A stretch of DNA of 57,864 nt. Origin: Planctomycetota bacterium. GTDB lineage: Bacteria > Planctomycetota > Phycisphaerae > Phycisphaerales > SM1A02. The stretch spans positions 1-57,864 of the forward strand of contig JAQBZO010000011.1 of the NCBI GenBank assembly GCA_027622195.1. Reading direction: 5' to 3'. A model generated the notes under the pieces. It was not told where the DNA came from, did not search any database, and saw only the letters and a list, made by a program, of their open reading frames with translations. Every line of letters starts with the position of its first letter. Within the stretch, counting starts at the first letter, position 1. This document shows, in pieces, positions 26,577-35,577 of the stretch. The translations under genes and the position numbers were made by a program.

Positions 26577-28349
26577 TTAGAACTCGATACGGTCACTTCC
26601 GAGCGATCCGTGGTCGTCCATACCGCCGCGTGTTGGCTTCGGACGCGACTTCTTGGGAGCCATGAATGCATCGTCACCGGAAGCAGCCTCGCGTGGTGCT
26701 TCCGCGGTCGCGCCCCACTGAGCACGCTTGAGCGAGAGTCCGATCTTGCGATCTTCGGTATCGACGCGCAGGATCTTGACATCCACCTCGGTACCAGGCT
26801 TGACCACATCGGTTGGGTTCTCGACCTTTTGGTCGGAGAGTTCGCTGATGTGGAGCAATCCTTCGAGTCCTTCTTCGAGTTCGACGAACACGCCGAAGTT
26901 GGTGACCTTGGTGATGCGTCCCTTGACGATCATGCCTGGGCGATACGCGGTTGGAATCGCTTCGATCCACGGATCTTCCTGTAGCTGCTTGAGTCCCAGT
27001 CCGACACGCTGCTTCTCTTGGTCGACTTCGATGATGACGCACGAAACCGTATCGCCCTTCTTGACGAGTTCGGATGGATGTGAAATCTTCTTCGTCCAAC
27101 TCATGTCGGAGATATGCAGAAGTCCATCGATGCCTGCCTCGATCTCGACGAATGCGCCGTAGTTGGCGATGTTTCGCACCTTGCCCTCGATCACGGTGCC
27201 GAGCGGATATCGCTCTGCAACGAGGTCCCAAGGGTTGACCGTGGTCTGCTTCATTCCCAAACTGATTTCGAGCTTATCGCGGTTGAAGTTAAGGACAACG
27301 ACTTCCACTGAGTCATTGACTTGGACCAGCTCGCTTGGATGATTCACGCGGCGAGTCCATGACATTTCAGAGACATGGACCAGTCCTTCAATGCCATCTT
27401 CGAGTCGCACGAATGCGCCGTAGGACATGAGGCTGACGACGCTGCCTTGGATGCGGCATCCAACGGGATAACGCTTCTCGATCTCGTCCCATGGGCTAGC
27501 TTCGGTCTGCTTGAGTCCCAAGGCGATCTTCTCGCGCTCGCGGTCGATGTTGAGGATCTTGACCTTGATTTCCTGTCCAGGGCGAACCACTTCGCTTGGA
27601 TGTCCAACGCGTCCCCACGACATGTCGGTGATGTGGAGGAGTCCATCGATTCCGCCCAGATCAACGAATGCGCCGAAGTCAGCGATGTTCGTGACATGAC
27701 CAGTCACGATGTCGCCTTCCTTGACGTCGTTCATGAGTCGGTCACGGGCCGAGGCGCGCTCTTCTTCGATCAGCTTGCGACGGCTGATGACGATGTTGCG
27801 ACGCTCAAGATCGATTTTGAGAATCGATGCCCGCACCATGCGTCCGATGAGATCGCCCACATCTTGTGGACGACGAACATCGACCTGGCTTGCGGGAAGG
27901 AAGACCGGCACACCGATATCGACGAGCAGTCCGCCCTTGATCTTGCGGAGGCACTTGCCTTCAACGACATCGCCTTCCTTGTGGGTGAGGAGGATTTGCT
28001 CCCAGCCGCGAATGCGATCAGCCTTGCGCTTCGAAAGGATGACTGCGCCTTCTGCGCCGTCGAGACTCTCGAGGAGTACATCGACAACATCACCGATGGC
28101 GACGCCTCCGATGTCTTCGAATTCAGCCTTGTCGATTTGTCCTTCGCTCTTGTAGCCGATGTCCACAATGACATAGTCGCCGCTGAGTGCGATGACCTTG
28201 CCCTTGAGAATCGCGTTGAGCGAATACTGCTGAGATGCTTCGTCGGAAAAAATTGCCGCTGTATCACCCTTCGTCGCGGAGGCAGCGAGTGCTTCGGCGA
28301 GGGTGGATGGATCGAGGCAAATATCCTCGATCAAGTTGTAATCAACCAT
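26577..28349 (-). CDS. rpsA: 30S ribosomal protein S1 (six S1 domains)
   Basis: S1 binds mRNA on the small subunit. The 590-residue product has six S1 repeats, as in the long bacterial form. Two are divergent N-terminal domains ([40 protein letters not shown]). Four are canonical, with [60 protein letters not shown] and [20 protein letters not shown], each with a HPSEV/L or NPTDV turn. A charged tail follows. The frame opens at 28418, but the ATG at 28349 ([13 protein letters not shown]) is the likely start. The MFS gene ends 117 bp upstream on the same strand, and an intrinsic terminator follows at 26517-26546. Confidence 0.95.
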   Translation of the reverse strand: MVDYNLIEDICLDPSTLAEALAASATKGDTAAIFSDEASQQYSLNAILKGKVIALSGDYVIVDIGYKSEGQIDKAEFEDIGGVAIGDVVDVLLESLDGAEGAVILSKRKADRIRGWEQILLTHKEGDVVEGKCLRKIKGGLLVDIGVPVFLPASQVDVRRPQDVGDLIGRMVRASILKIDLERRNIVISRRKLIEEERASARDRLMNDVKEGDIVTGHVTNIADFGAFVDLGGIDGLLHITDMSWGRVGHPSEVVRPGQEIKVKILNIDREREKIALGLKQTEASPWDEIEKRYPVGCRIQGSVVSLMSYGAFVRLEDGIEGLVHVSEMSWTRRVNHPSELVQVNDSVEVVVLNFNRDKLEISLGMKQTTVNPWDLVAERYPLGTVIEGKVRNIANYGAFVEIEAGIDGLLHISDMSWTKKISHPSELVKKGDTVSCVIIEVDQEKQRVGLGLKQLQEDPWIEAIPTAYRPGMIVKGRITKVTNFGVFVELEEGLEGLLHISELSDQKVENPTDVVKPGTEVDVKILRVDTEDRKIGLSLKRAQWGATAEAPREAASGDDAFMAPKKSRPKPTRGGMDDHGSLGSDRIEF

Positions 28350-28466
28350 GTGGTACCTAATTGTGGCAGTCACTTGGGCGCCTCGCACACGCGGGGCTGA
28401 AGATCCAAGAGATTGCACGGTTGCGAAACCCGCAAGGAACGTCCTCGCAGAGAGTCGAGAAGTGTA

Positions 28467-29840
28467 TCAGGGACGATGGTGGGTCGGAACCGTTCCAGAG
28501 GTGCTCATTGTGCGTGCGAGACGCACAAAACCCAGCAACCCGATGATGCTGACCACGACACAGGCGAGAAAAGTCCACGCCGCGCCGGAAACACCCCAGC
28601 GGTGGTCGAGCGATTCGTAGATCCATACGGCAAGGAATGGAGCAATCATGGCGCGGAGGCCGTTCAATGTGACATGGACCCCCATGTACTGCGCATCGCG
28701 ATTGCGTGGAGCAAAATCGTGGTGCCCGAGATTCCATGCGAGTACGCCTCCTGAGTATCCGATGCCAAGCAGCACTGAACTCATATAAAACAGAGGAAGC
28801 GACTCAAAGACCGTTGCACCCAACATGGCAGCCGCGGCCGATACGAATGACCAGCCATGCACGGCTCGAAACTCAATGGTGTGGACGCGGTCCATGTACT
28901 TTGCCCACAGAGGAATCGCGATGGGCATGATCGAAAGGGGAATGACCGTCGTAATCAGAATCGAGTCGAAATAGTTCGCCTTGAACTGCTGCTCGAGAAT
29001 CAGAATCTGCGGAGGAGTCATCATGAGATTTCCAATACCGAAGATGAACATGTAAATCATGAACGACCGGTAGTGGGCATCTTCGCGAAGGACTTTCACA
29101 ATGGCTGCTGGATTGAGACTCGGTCGTCCATCCTCGTGGCCGTTGAGTTCCGCTTGAACAATGGCCTCTTCGTCAGTGAGTGTCACACCTCGATAAATGG
29201 CGTTGCCGATGAGTCCAAGAACAGCAAGAACAGGAAAGAGATAGTGGTATGCCTGCGGACTAAAATCCATCGATTGACCGATGGCGAGTCCAGACACGGC
29301 GAGGACCATCGACTGCACAATGGCCATTTTTCCCGCGATTCGTGCTCGATTGGCGCGTGGATAGTTATGTCGCCAGACCGAAGTGCGAATCGTGATGACT
29401 CCCGTCCACAATGTTCGCGCGGCGAGGACGAGTCCCACGATGGCCCAGATGCCCCACGGAGTCACGGGGACAAACGCGATCGCCGCTGAGAGAATGCATG
29501 TGCCGACTTGGAGAGTCGCGATGAAGGGAACTTTTCGTCGTCCATGCGCGAGGGCAGCCCACATGAAGCTCGCAAGGTTGGCGACATTGGGCGCAGCCGT
29601 GACACAGGCGACGGCGATATTGAGTTGCCCTTGGTCGATCCCTTCGGTGCCAGAAAAAACTTTGTTGACCACAACGCCGAGCGCGCCGCCCTCCATCGCT
29701 CCCAACATGAAAGGGAGGAAGAGCCAACTGAGGAGTTCACGAGCGTAATTGCGCTGCAAGTCAATCGGCAGTGCAGAGGGACTAAAACTGGAAATGAACT
29801 GCTCAACAAGGCGAATTGGCAGCATCAATCGGTGGCGCAT
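28467..29840 (-). CDS. Major facilitator superfamily (MFS) transporter
   Basis: The 457-residue protein has about 12 hydrophobic helices with a central cytoplasmic loop (LTDEEAIVQAELNGHEDGRP) between the two six-helix halves, the usual MFS plan. Segments such as LAHGRRKVPFIATLQVGTCI (a motif-A-like loop between helices 2 and 3) and LLGIGYSGGVLAWNLGHHDF support the family. Substrate is unknown. The ATG at 29840 is the first in frame. 284 bp without a recognisable gene separate it from the operon upstream. Confidence 0.8.
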   Translation of the reverse strand: MRHRLMLPIRLVEQFISSFSPSALPIDLQRNYARELLSWLFLPFMLGAMEGGALGVVVNKVFSGTEGIDQGQLNIAVACVTAAPNVANLASFMWAALAHGRRKVPFIATLQVGTCILSAAIAFVPVTPWGIWAIVGLVLAARTLWTGVITIRTSVWRHNYPRANRARIAGKMAIVQSMVLAVSGLAIGQSMDFSPQAYHYLFPVLAVLGLIGNAIYRGVTLTDEEAIVQAELNGHEDGRPSLNPAAIVKVLREDAHYRSFMIYMFIFGIGNLMMTPPQILILEQQFKANYFDSILITTVIPLSIMPIAIPLWAKYMDRVHTIEFRAVHGWSFVSAAAAMLGATVFESLPLFYMSSVLLGIGYSGGVLAWNLGHHDFAPRNRDAQYMGVHVTLNGLRAMIAPFLAVWIYESLDHRWGVSGAAWTFLACVVVSIIGLLGFVRLARTMSTSGTVPTHHRP

Positions 29841-30124
29841 GAATGAGGCGGAAGAATAGGCGGTTCAGGGGATCGCGACTGTTCCACCGCTACACTTCTC
29901 TTGCGCTGGAGTCCTCCAGGCGTTGTTGGATAGGCCATGTGTCTGAGCCGATACGCGAACCCTTGGGATCGCCGATTCCGCGACGATGATCATGCCTCAC
30001 ACCTTCGGGTGGCGTGGAAGATCTGGATCGTCGGACGTCGAACCCACTTGAAAGCAGGGTTTGGACCGCTGCCTGTCGACTCGTCGTCCTCGTGACGACA
30101 CCGCCTGGGGGACTCTGGCGTGTT
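29841..30124. other. Intergenic stretch without recognisable gene
   Basis: These 284 bp separate the end of the S41-ABC operon from the MFS gene. I see no tRNA, no convincing hairpin with a U-run and no codon-biased frame. A minus-strand open frame crosses it but overlaps the neighbouring gene and has a random-looking composition. It presumably holds the MFS promoter. Confidence 0.5.
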
Positions 30125-31546
30125 TCATTCTCGATTCGATCCAAAGACCGAAGATCCGCGGTAGTCCCACATCCGTGGTCCGAGTGGATGGTCGAATTGC
30201 TCGATGTGGAGCGGAATGGCGAATTCACCGTTCCACCACTTGGTTTTGTTGGACTTCGGGTCAGAGTTCACTGCGCGTTGCGCGAGTTCGACAGACCCGC
30301 GGATGCGAACCGTCCAATGGGTCGGATCGATCGTCGCTCGGGCGAGCGCCGCGAGGTCTTCGCGCGGTATCTCAAACCCGATGGAGCCAGATGGGGCTTC
30401 ATCCAACCACGCGTGCGTGGTGCGTCGCACTGCATCGCCTTCCATCACATCGATGACGATTCCAATGGCGATGGCGTCGAACTCATCACCGCTCGTTGCT
30501 GCGCGATTGAGGCGAAATCCGAATCGGTGTCCGTCGAGAGATGTGCTCGGCCAGAACCCGAGTCCTTCAGAAATAGTCTCTTCGACCGCTCGTCGAATCT
30601 CTGGCGAATCAATGCCAACGAGTGACTGTGGTTGCGAACGAGCCTTGAGAGTGTGAGTCTGTTCTTTGAGTGCGACCCATGCTGAGTCTGGTGTGCTCCT
30701 CGAGCGACCGCGGATGGTGATCGTCTGGTCCGAGGAGTTTATGTTTTGGGTTGTTGTGCCTTGGATCGGCACGACCACAGTTGCGGATCCGATGCCGTTC
30801 GCTCTCCAAATGAAGTGCTCCTCCCATTGGCCGTGGTGGTTAATGCAATCGACTTCGACGACTCCCTTGCACGATGGGATCACCGACCAGAGCGCATCCA
30901 CGCGAAGGAGGCACACGGATGACTCCTCAACGAACTGAACAGTCGGTGCGATGGCAAGCACACGGGAATACATCAAGTCAGCGGCACTGTCACCGACTCG
31001 AGCTGGATCTTCGGACGCAATGCGTTCAGCGTCGCGTTGAAACCACACCGCAAGGACCGCGCGAAGGGAGTCATCATGACTCGATGCAGCGAGATCGACG
31101 CAGTCAGGAAGCCAACTGGACGCCGCGTCAAGATCGATTCCACCGTGTGTGATGCGATAGGCAAGTGCGCGTGAAAAAGAATCTCTCATCGAATCGGCAG
31201 GAAGCGATGTCGCGCCGATTGCAAGGACGCGAGTGGGAACGATGCTCCATCCGTTCAAGGAGTCGAAATGGTTCGCGCGAACGATGATGAAGAGTGGAAG
31301 CGCGACTGCAGCCGCACCGAGAAAAAGCGCGCGAATGCGTTGAGGTGGATGTCGGTAGGGAAAAGAACTCCTCGGCGCGTGTCCGCACTCTGGGCAACGA
31401 ACCGTCGTGGGTTCAGGGGCTTGATATCCGCATTGTGGACAACGAGGCTCGCGCGATTTGACACCCCGAGCCGAGATGAATGCACCGATTGCGAGCGACG
31501 AAGTTCCAACTGCCAGTACGAAGTACCAGAGCGCGAGCAGCAGCAT
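30125..31546 (-). CDS. Zinc-ribbon membrane protein of unknown function (473 aa)
   Basis: The protein starts with a transmembrane helix (about 3-25) and then a rubredoxin-like zinc ribbon with CPQCG (Cys36, Cys39) and CPECG (Cys51, Cys54), a module very common in planctomycete membrane proteins. A second helix follows (about 73-90). The remaining ~380 residues form a large soluble domain without a recognised family (VEVDCINHHGQWEEHFIWR, WTVRIRGSVELAQRAVNSDP). It is the last gene of the run that includes the ABC exporter: only three bases separate its ATG from the permease stop. A role linked to that transporter is inferred from position alone. Confidence 0.7.
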   Translation of the reverse strand: MLLLALWYFVLAVGTSSLAIGAFISARGVKSREPRCPQCGYQAPEPTTVRCPECGHAPRSSFPYRHPPQRIRALFLGAAAVALPLFIIVRANHFDSLNGWSIVPTRVLAIGATSLPADSMRDSFSRALAYRITHGGIDLDAASSWLPDCVDLAASSHDDSLRAVLAVWFQRDAERIASEDPARVGDSAADLMYSRVLAIAPTVQFVEESSVCLLRVDALWSVIPSCKGVVEVDCINHHGQWEEHFIWRANGIGSATVVVPIQGTTTQNINSSDQTITIRGRSRSTPDSAWVALKEQTHTLKARSQPQSLVGIDSPEIRRAVEETISEGLGFWPSTSLDGHRFGFRLNRAATSGDEFDAIAIGIVIDVMEGDAVRRTTHAWLDEAPSGSIGFEIPREDLAALARATIDPTHWTVRIRGSVELAQRAVNSDPKSNKTKWWNGEFAIPLHIEQFDHPLGPRMWDYRGSSVFGSNRE

Positions 31547-31549
31547 GGA

Positions 31550-32905
31550 CTAGCGGGCGCGCGCCCAGCGAAGGAGTTCCATCGGAGTTGGTGTCTTTCC
31601 TTGCATGAGCACTCCAACGCGGAAGATGCGCGCCGCGATCCAGATAAACATCACACTCGAAAGTGCACTGAGTAGAAGTGTCACAGGAACCTGCCAGACG
31701 GGGAGTGGCTCCATCGTGCCTGTTGATCGCAGAATCATCACGAATGGAATGAGCGGCGGGACGAAACTCGTTACGGTCGCGAGCGCGCCGTTTGGATTCT
31801 CACTGATCGGTAGCCACAGAATGAGTGGAATCATCACCACCATCATGACGGGCGTGACGAGTGACTGTGCTTCCTTAAGATCATTGACGGCACTTCCCAC
31901 GGCGGCCATCATGGCGGCGATCATCAGATACGCCGTGACGCTATAGGCCAAGAGGAGCAGCAGTGATTGCCACGAGATGAGATCGCCCATCGTAGCCGCC
32001 ACCAGTCCAACGATGCCGAGTCCGCCGTAGATGAGAAGGAGCAATGCGCTGACCAGTCCCTGTCCAAGTATTTTTCCAGCGAGCAGTTCAAACGGACTCG
32101 CAGCGGCAAGCAGCACTTCAATGACCTTGTTGGATTTCTCTTCGATCGTCGACGTCAAGAGTTGATTCGCGCTCGTGAAGACCGCCATCCACATCAGCAT
32201 CATGAATCCCATCGGCACCATCATGCGACCCGCGAGGTTTTCTGGAGCCTCACCACCTTCGCGAGAGAGTCGCACGGTCTTTGATTCAGGATCAGCGAGC
32301 ATGTCGGAAAGGACGGCATAGTCCTGCCCCGAAGCTTCGATGCGCGCACGAACGATGCCAGTGCGAAGGGCTTTCGTAAAGAGTCCGGTATGGCTTGGAC
32401 TTGTAAAGTTGGCGACGCCAATCGAGAACGAAGCATCACTTGCGGGAGGAGACTGAAGCAATTCAGCAGGCACGACCGCATACGCCAAGACGGATCCCTC
32501 GCGCACCGCGTTCTTGAGTTCTTCTTCGCTTCGAGTCGTGGTTTGAAAGGTGACTTGAATGTTCTCGTTTGTAGCACTGACTCGCGAGGTGAGTGATTCA
32601 AGATCATCGTTGTGCCCAGTGGTGCTCGATTCTGGCGTTTCGGCGAGTCGCTCGTCGAGCACGGTTTGCGACTGCGCAGCCACCGTGTTGGATGGGTCGA
32701 TGATGAGAATCGTCCCTTCCACCGCGTGTTGCCCATCGGACATCATGAATGGAAGAAGGATCACTCCAAACAGGATGATGACTGGAAGAACCAGAATCCC
32801 AAGAATGAATCCCTTCGTCAGCACCACGGAAAGAAACTCGCGAGAGGCGATCGCGTGGATGCGTCGAATCGTGTCACGGTGACGAGGTCGGTTGGATCTA
32901 ACCAT
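31550..32905 (-). CDS. ABC-2 type transporter permease (NatB-like)
   Basis: The 451-residue permease has an N-terminal helix (about 27-52) after the motif AIASREFLSVVLTKGFILGI, a large extracytoplasmic loop (~60-215) and five or six C-terminal helices, including LLTSTIEEKSNKVIEVLLAA ahead of SPFELLAGKILGQGLVSALL. This is the ABC-2/NatB layout of export permeases. The EEKSNKVIEVLL coupling segment is diagnostic. Its ATG lies inside the last codons of the upstream ATPase gene (8-bp overlap), so the two form one exporter. Substrate is unknown; NatAB exports Na+, others export drugs or lipids. Confidence 0.86.
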   Translation of the reverse strand: MVRSNRPRHRDTIRRIHAIASREFLSVVLTKGFILGILVLPVIILFGVILLPFMMSDGQHAVEGTILIIDPSNTVAAQSQTVLDERLAETPESSTTGHNDDLESLTSRVSATNENIQVTFQTTTRSEEELKNAVREGSVLAYAVVPAELLQSPPASDASFSIGVANFTSPSHTGLFTKALRTGIVRARIEASGQDYAVLSDMLADPESKTVRLSREGGEAPENLAGRMMVPMGFMMLMWMAVFTSANQLLTSTIEEKSNKVIEVLLAAASPFELLAGKILGQGLVSALLLLIYGGLGIVGLVAATMGDLISWQSLLLLLAYSVTAYLMIAAMMAAVGSAVNDLKEAQSLVTPVMMVVMIPLILWLPISENPNGALATVTSFVPPLIPFVMILRSTGTMEPLPVWQVPVTLLLSALSSVMFIWIAARIFRVGVLMQGKTPTPMELLRWARAR

Positions 32906-33842
32906 GAGCGACCTCGCTCACTGTTGGATTGCCTTGATCGACCAGATGGACGAAGACATCGTCGAGTGTCGCACGCGATTCACGAACCGATGTGAGAGGA
33001 GTGCATTCAAGCGCCTGGATCATCGCCTCTCGCAACGCAATCTCTGGCGAGATGTCGAGTCGAATCGTGCGCGATTCTTCAGAGACCGCAGCGTGTTTGA
33101 CGCATGGCAAGGCTATGAGCGCTCGTCGAGCCTCATCGAGTGCGCCCAATGGTTCAGCTTCGATCGCGTGGACTCCGGGCGATCGAAGTGCATCGGCGAG
33201 CGAAGCGTCGAGCAACTTTCGTCCATGATGGACCAAGATGACGCGGTCGCACAGCCGTTCTGCTTGTTCCATCTGGTGTGTTGAAAAAATGATCGTCTTC
33301 CCGCGCTGGCGCAGCGACTCGATCTCGACTTGAAGCGTTCGGCGGTTGACTGGATCAAGTCCAGAGAATGGTTCATCGAGCACAAGGAGTTCAGGCTCAT
33401 GAAGGATCGAAGAGACAAACTGCACTTTCTGTTGTTGTCCCTTGGATAAGTCAGAGCAGCGTCGGTCGAGAATCCCAGGAAGTTCGAGCCGTTCGAGTGC
33501 CTCGCCTGCGCGTCGACGGGCATCACGGGCAGTAAGTCCCTTGAGCCGACCGATGTAGGAAAGGAAAGTCCCAACCTTCATCTTTCGATACAACCCGCGC
33601 TCCTCGGGCAAGTACCCAACACGATCCTTCACATCGACGGGATCGCCATCGAGAACGGTGAGTTCACCTGAATCTTGGCGGATGATCGCCATGATCATGC
33701 GGATCAGCGTGCTCTTGCCCGCCCCGTTTGGCCCGAGGAATCCGCACACTTCACCGCGCGCAAGTCGAAAATCAACACCAGCCACGGCACGGACACTCCC
33801 GAACGACTTGCGGACATCGATCAGCACGACGGCGTCGCTCAT
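32898..33842 (-). CDS. ABC transporter ATP-binding protein (NatA-like)
   Basis: The 314-residue ATPase has Walker A GFLGPNGAGKST (Lys43), Q-loop region, ABC signature DLSKGQQQKVQF, Walker B LLVLDEPFSGLD and the H-loop IIFSTHQME. After the ATPase core a ~90-residue C-terminal region (AIEAEPLGALDEARRALIAL) matches the DUF4162 domain of NatA-type export ATPases. The frame runs further upstream, but the ATG at 33842 overlaps the preceding stop by four bases (ATGA). It pairs with the permease gene at 31550-32905. Confidence 0.93.
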   Translation of the reverse strand: MSDAVVLIDVRKSFGSVRAVAGVDFRLARGEVCGFLGPNGAGKSTLIRMIMAIIRQDSGELTVLDGDPVDVKDRVGYLPEERGLYRKMKVGTFLSYIGRLKGLTARDARRRAGEALERLELPGILDRRCSDLSKGQQQKVQFVSSILHEPELLVLDEPFSGLDPVNRRTLQVEIESLRQRGKTIIFSTHQMEQAERLCDRVILVHHGRKLLDASLADALRSPGVHAIEAEPLGALDEARRALIALPCVKHAAVSEESRTIRLDISPEIALREAMIQALECTPLTSVRESRATLDDVFVHLVDQGNPTVSEVAHG

Positions 33843-34711
33843 GGAGTTGGTCTCTGCCGCCTGGATTGAATGAGTTCTCGAATCTGAATCGGCGGCTCGA
33901 AGTCGGTCTTCGTCAGTGTGTCCACCGCGACATCTGTATAGACATACTCGCGTATGTCCGATCCGCGTGTTGCAGTAATCCGTGTGGGCAAGAAGAATCC
34001 CGCGGTGCCGCCCACTTGAAGCCATTGGGTCCAACGGACTATTTCGTTGATCGACTCCGTGTTGGGATCAAAGGTTCGCATGGCGACGGGCATGTGGTTC
34101 GCAGTGGAGATGAGGATCTCATTCCACTTTCCAGCGGTGCGGTGAATGCGAACGACTTCGCATGGAGTTCCGTCAAATGTCTCTGGCGTGCGAATCTCCC
34201 ATGCGAGCCCGGGCATCGTCATGATGGGAGAAAAGACATCGGGGACAAACCGCATGATCTCATGGCGTCGCACAAAAGACTCTGGGACAACTCTCCATTC
34301 ACGCAAGTTTGGGTCGTAGTTCCACGATGTCTTGCCGTCGAATCCTTTTTCGGTCGCCACCTCGAGATCGGCAAACCGTTGTCGAATAAGCAATTCGCGG
34401 TCGGGTCCACACTTCACATCGATGGTGACGCGGCCGCTCGATGCCACCGTCGTCAGTGTGTATTGAATCGACTTCAGCTTGGTGATCGGATCGATTCCTC
34501 CAACAGCATCGAGAGAGCGTTCGAGAACGGCACGCACGAGAACGGGCATGTCAGCGGGGAACTCAACCGCAGGGCGGGGAGGCATGACAAAATCGCCCGC
34601 CGCAGTCGTATCGGATCCTGAAATGATTCGACCTGGATCGGTGGGCGGTGCAGTGTCCTGCGGCGCAATGGTGATCGCGATCGCAACGATGAACTGAGCG
34701 AGCATGGTCAT
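33839..34711 (-). CDS. Exported LolA/LolB-like lipoprotein-sorting protein (second copy)
   Basis: The product is about 290 residues with an N-terminal signal-like helix (MLAQFIVAIAITIAPQDTAP). The mature part follows the pattern of planctomycete 'outer membrane lipoprotein-sorting' proteins: LERSLDAVGGIDPITKLKSI, QYTLTTVASSGRVTIDV, GPDRELLIRQRF, GFDGKTSWNYDP and a C-terminal FLPTRITATRGSDIREYVYT. This half-barrel fold binds lipids or lipoproteins. It looks like a paralogue of the next gene upstream (34711-35577). The start is ATG at 34711 (TGATG overlap) or GTG at 34714. It is coupled to the ABC ATPase downstream. Confidence 0.68.
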   Translation of the reverse strand: MTMLAQFIVAIAITIAPQDTAPPTDPGRIISGSDTTAAGDFVMPPRPAVEFPADMPVLVRAVLERSLDAVGGIDPITKLKSIQYTLTTVASSGRVTIDVKCGPDRELLIRQRFADLEVATEKGFDGKTSWNYDPNLREWRVVPESFVRRHEIMRFVPDVFSPIMTMPGLAWEIRTPETFDGTPCEVVRIHRTAGKWNEILISTANHMPVAMRTFDPNTESINEIVRWTQWLQVGGTAGFFLPTRITATRGSDIREYVYTDVAVDTLTKTDFEPPIQIRELIQSRRQRPTP

Positions 34712-35577
34712 CACGGCTTCGTGGTGGGAGCGGCAGGGGCTGTCGGTTGCTTGGCAGATCGCTGCGCCGCAAGCGTCTGAATCTCTGGAGGAAGGACGAA
34801 CACCGAGTCGAGAATCGGATCAAACTGAACAGCGGTGATCGACACCACTTGTGACTGCCCCATCACCTTGATGGTGGTCTTGACTGGAACTTGGATCCCC
34901 TCGAATGGTTTGTACTCATTCATCACTGTCACAGATTCGACCTCGCCCATCATGCTCTTGACGCGATCGATCTGCCCGACCTGAAGGAAAGTGGATGGAT
35001 CGAAGAACTTGCGAGAGGTGGACTCTCCGCGAACACAGACGAGCTCGATCGCAGTTGCACCCTCGAATGGTTGAAGACCATTGCTCGTGACGGTGTCGTA
35101 GATCGAACGAAGATCTGGAGCAAAACTCTGAATCGTGTCGAGCTTCAATGTATCGAGATCGGCGTCATCCATGAGCGTCGGTCCCATCATCGGATTCATT
35201 GACCACCCCACCGTGCCGTCGCAACCCGTCGAGACCTTCCCGATTCCAGGAAGGTCGAGGTTGAGAAGCAGTTTTCCTGGCAATTGAATCTGCTGAGTGA
35301 GCGCGCCCGTCATGCCCGCTCCGCCCATGGACATGGTTCCTGTCATGGTGATGTTCTTGATGGCATTGAGTTTGTCGGATCCACCCATTGCGATGGCATT
35401 GAGTTTCAGCAATTCGTCCAAGGTGGGAGCGGGTGCAGTCGCTTTGACAGTTGGAATCGTGGCGGGCGCAGTGTCTTGTCCATGAGCGGACAACGATGCG
35501 AGGGCGGCGAATGCGATCGCAGCGATTCGGATTCCGCAGCATGTCCGAAGGACGAGCAATAGGTACGTGATATTCAT
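34711..35577 (-). CDS. Exported LolA/LolB-like lipoprotein-sorting protein (first copy)
   Basis: The 288-residue product has a signal peptide (IAAIAFAALASLSAHGQ) and a beta-rich domain: LDELLKLNAIAMGGSDKLNA, ITMTGTMSMGG, KVSTGCDGTVGWSMNP and a late strand region VNEYKPFEGIQVPVKTT-like (here VMNEYKPFEGIQVPVKTTIK). The layout, from K-AIKNITMTGT to QFDPILDSVFVLP, matches lipoprotein-sorting/LolA-fold proteins. A Pro/Ala/Thr tail ends the protein. The ATG at 35577 overlaps the S41 peptidase stop (ATGA). A substrate-delivery role with the ABC exporter is inferred from the operon. Confidence 0.7.
   Translation of the reverse strand: MNITYLLLVLRTCCGIRIAAIAFAALASLSAHGQDTAPATIPTVKATAPAPTLDELLKLNAIAMGGSDKLNAIKNITMTGTMSMGGAGMTGALTQQIQLPGKLLLNLDLPGIGKVSTGCDGTVGWSMNPMMGPTLMDDADLDTLKLDTIQSFAPDLRSIYDTVTSNGLQPFEGATAIELVCVRGESTSRKFFDPSTFLQVGQIDRVKSMMGEVESVTVMNEYKPFEGIQVPVKTTIKVMGQSQVVSITAVQFDPILDSVFVLPPEIQTLAAQRSAKQPTAPAAPTTKP

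Noticed and set aside
29890-30228. 112-residue minus-strand open frame
   Set aside because: It overlaps the zinc-ribbon gene in another frame, has no ribosome-binding site and has random-looking composition.
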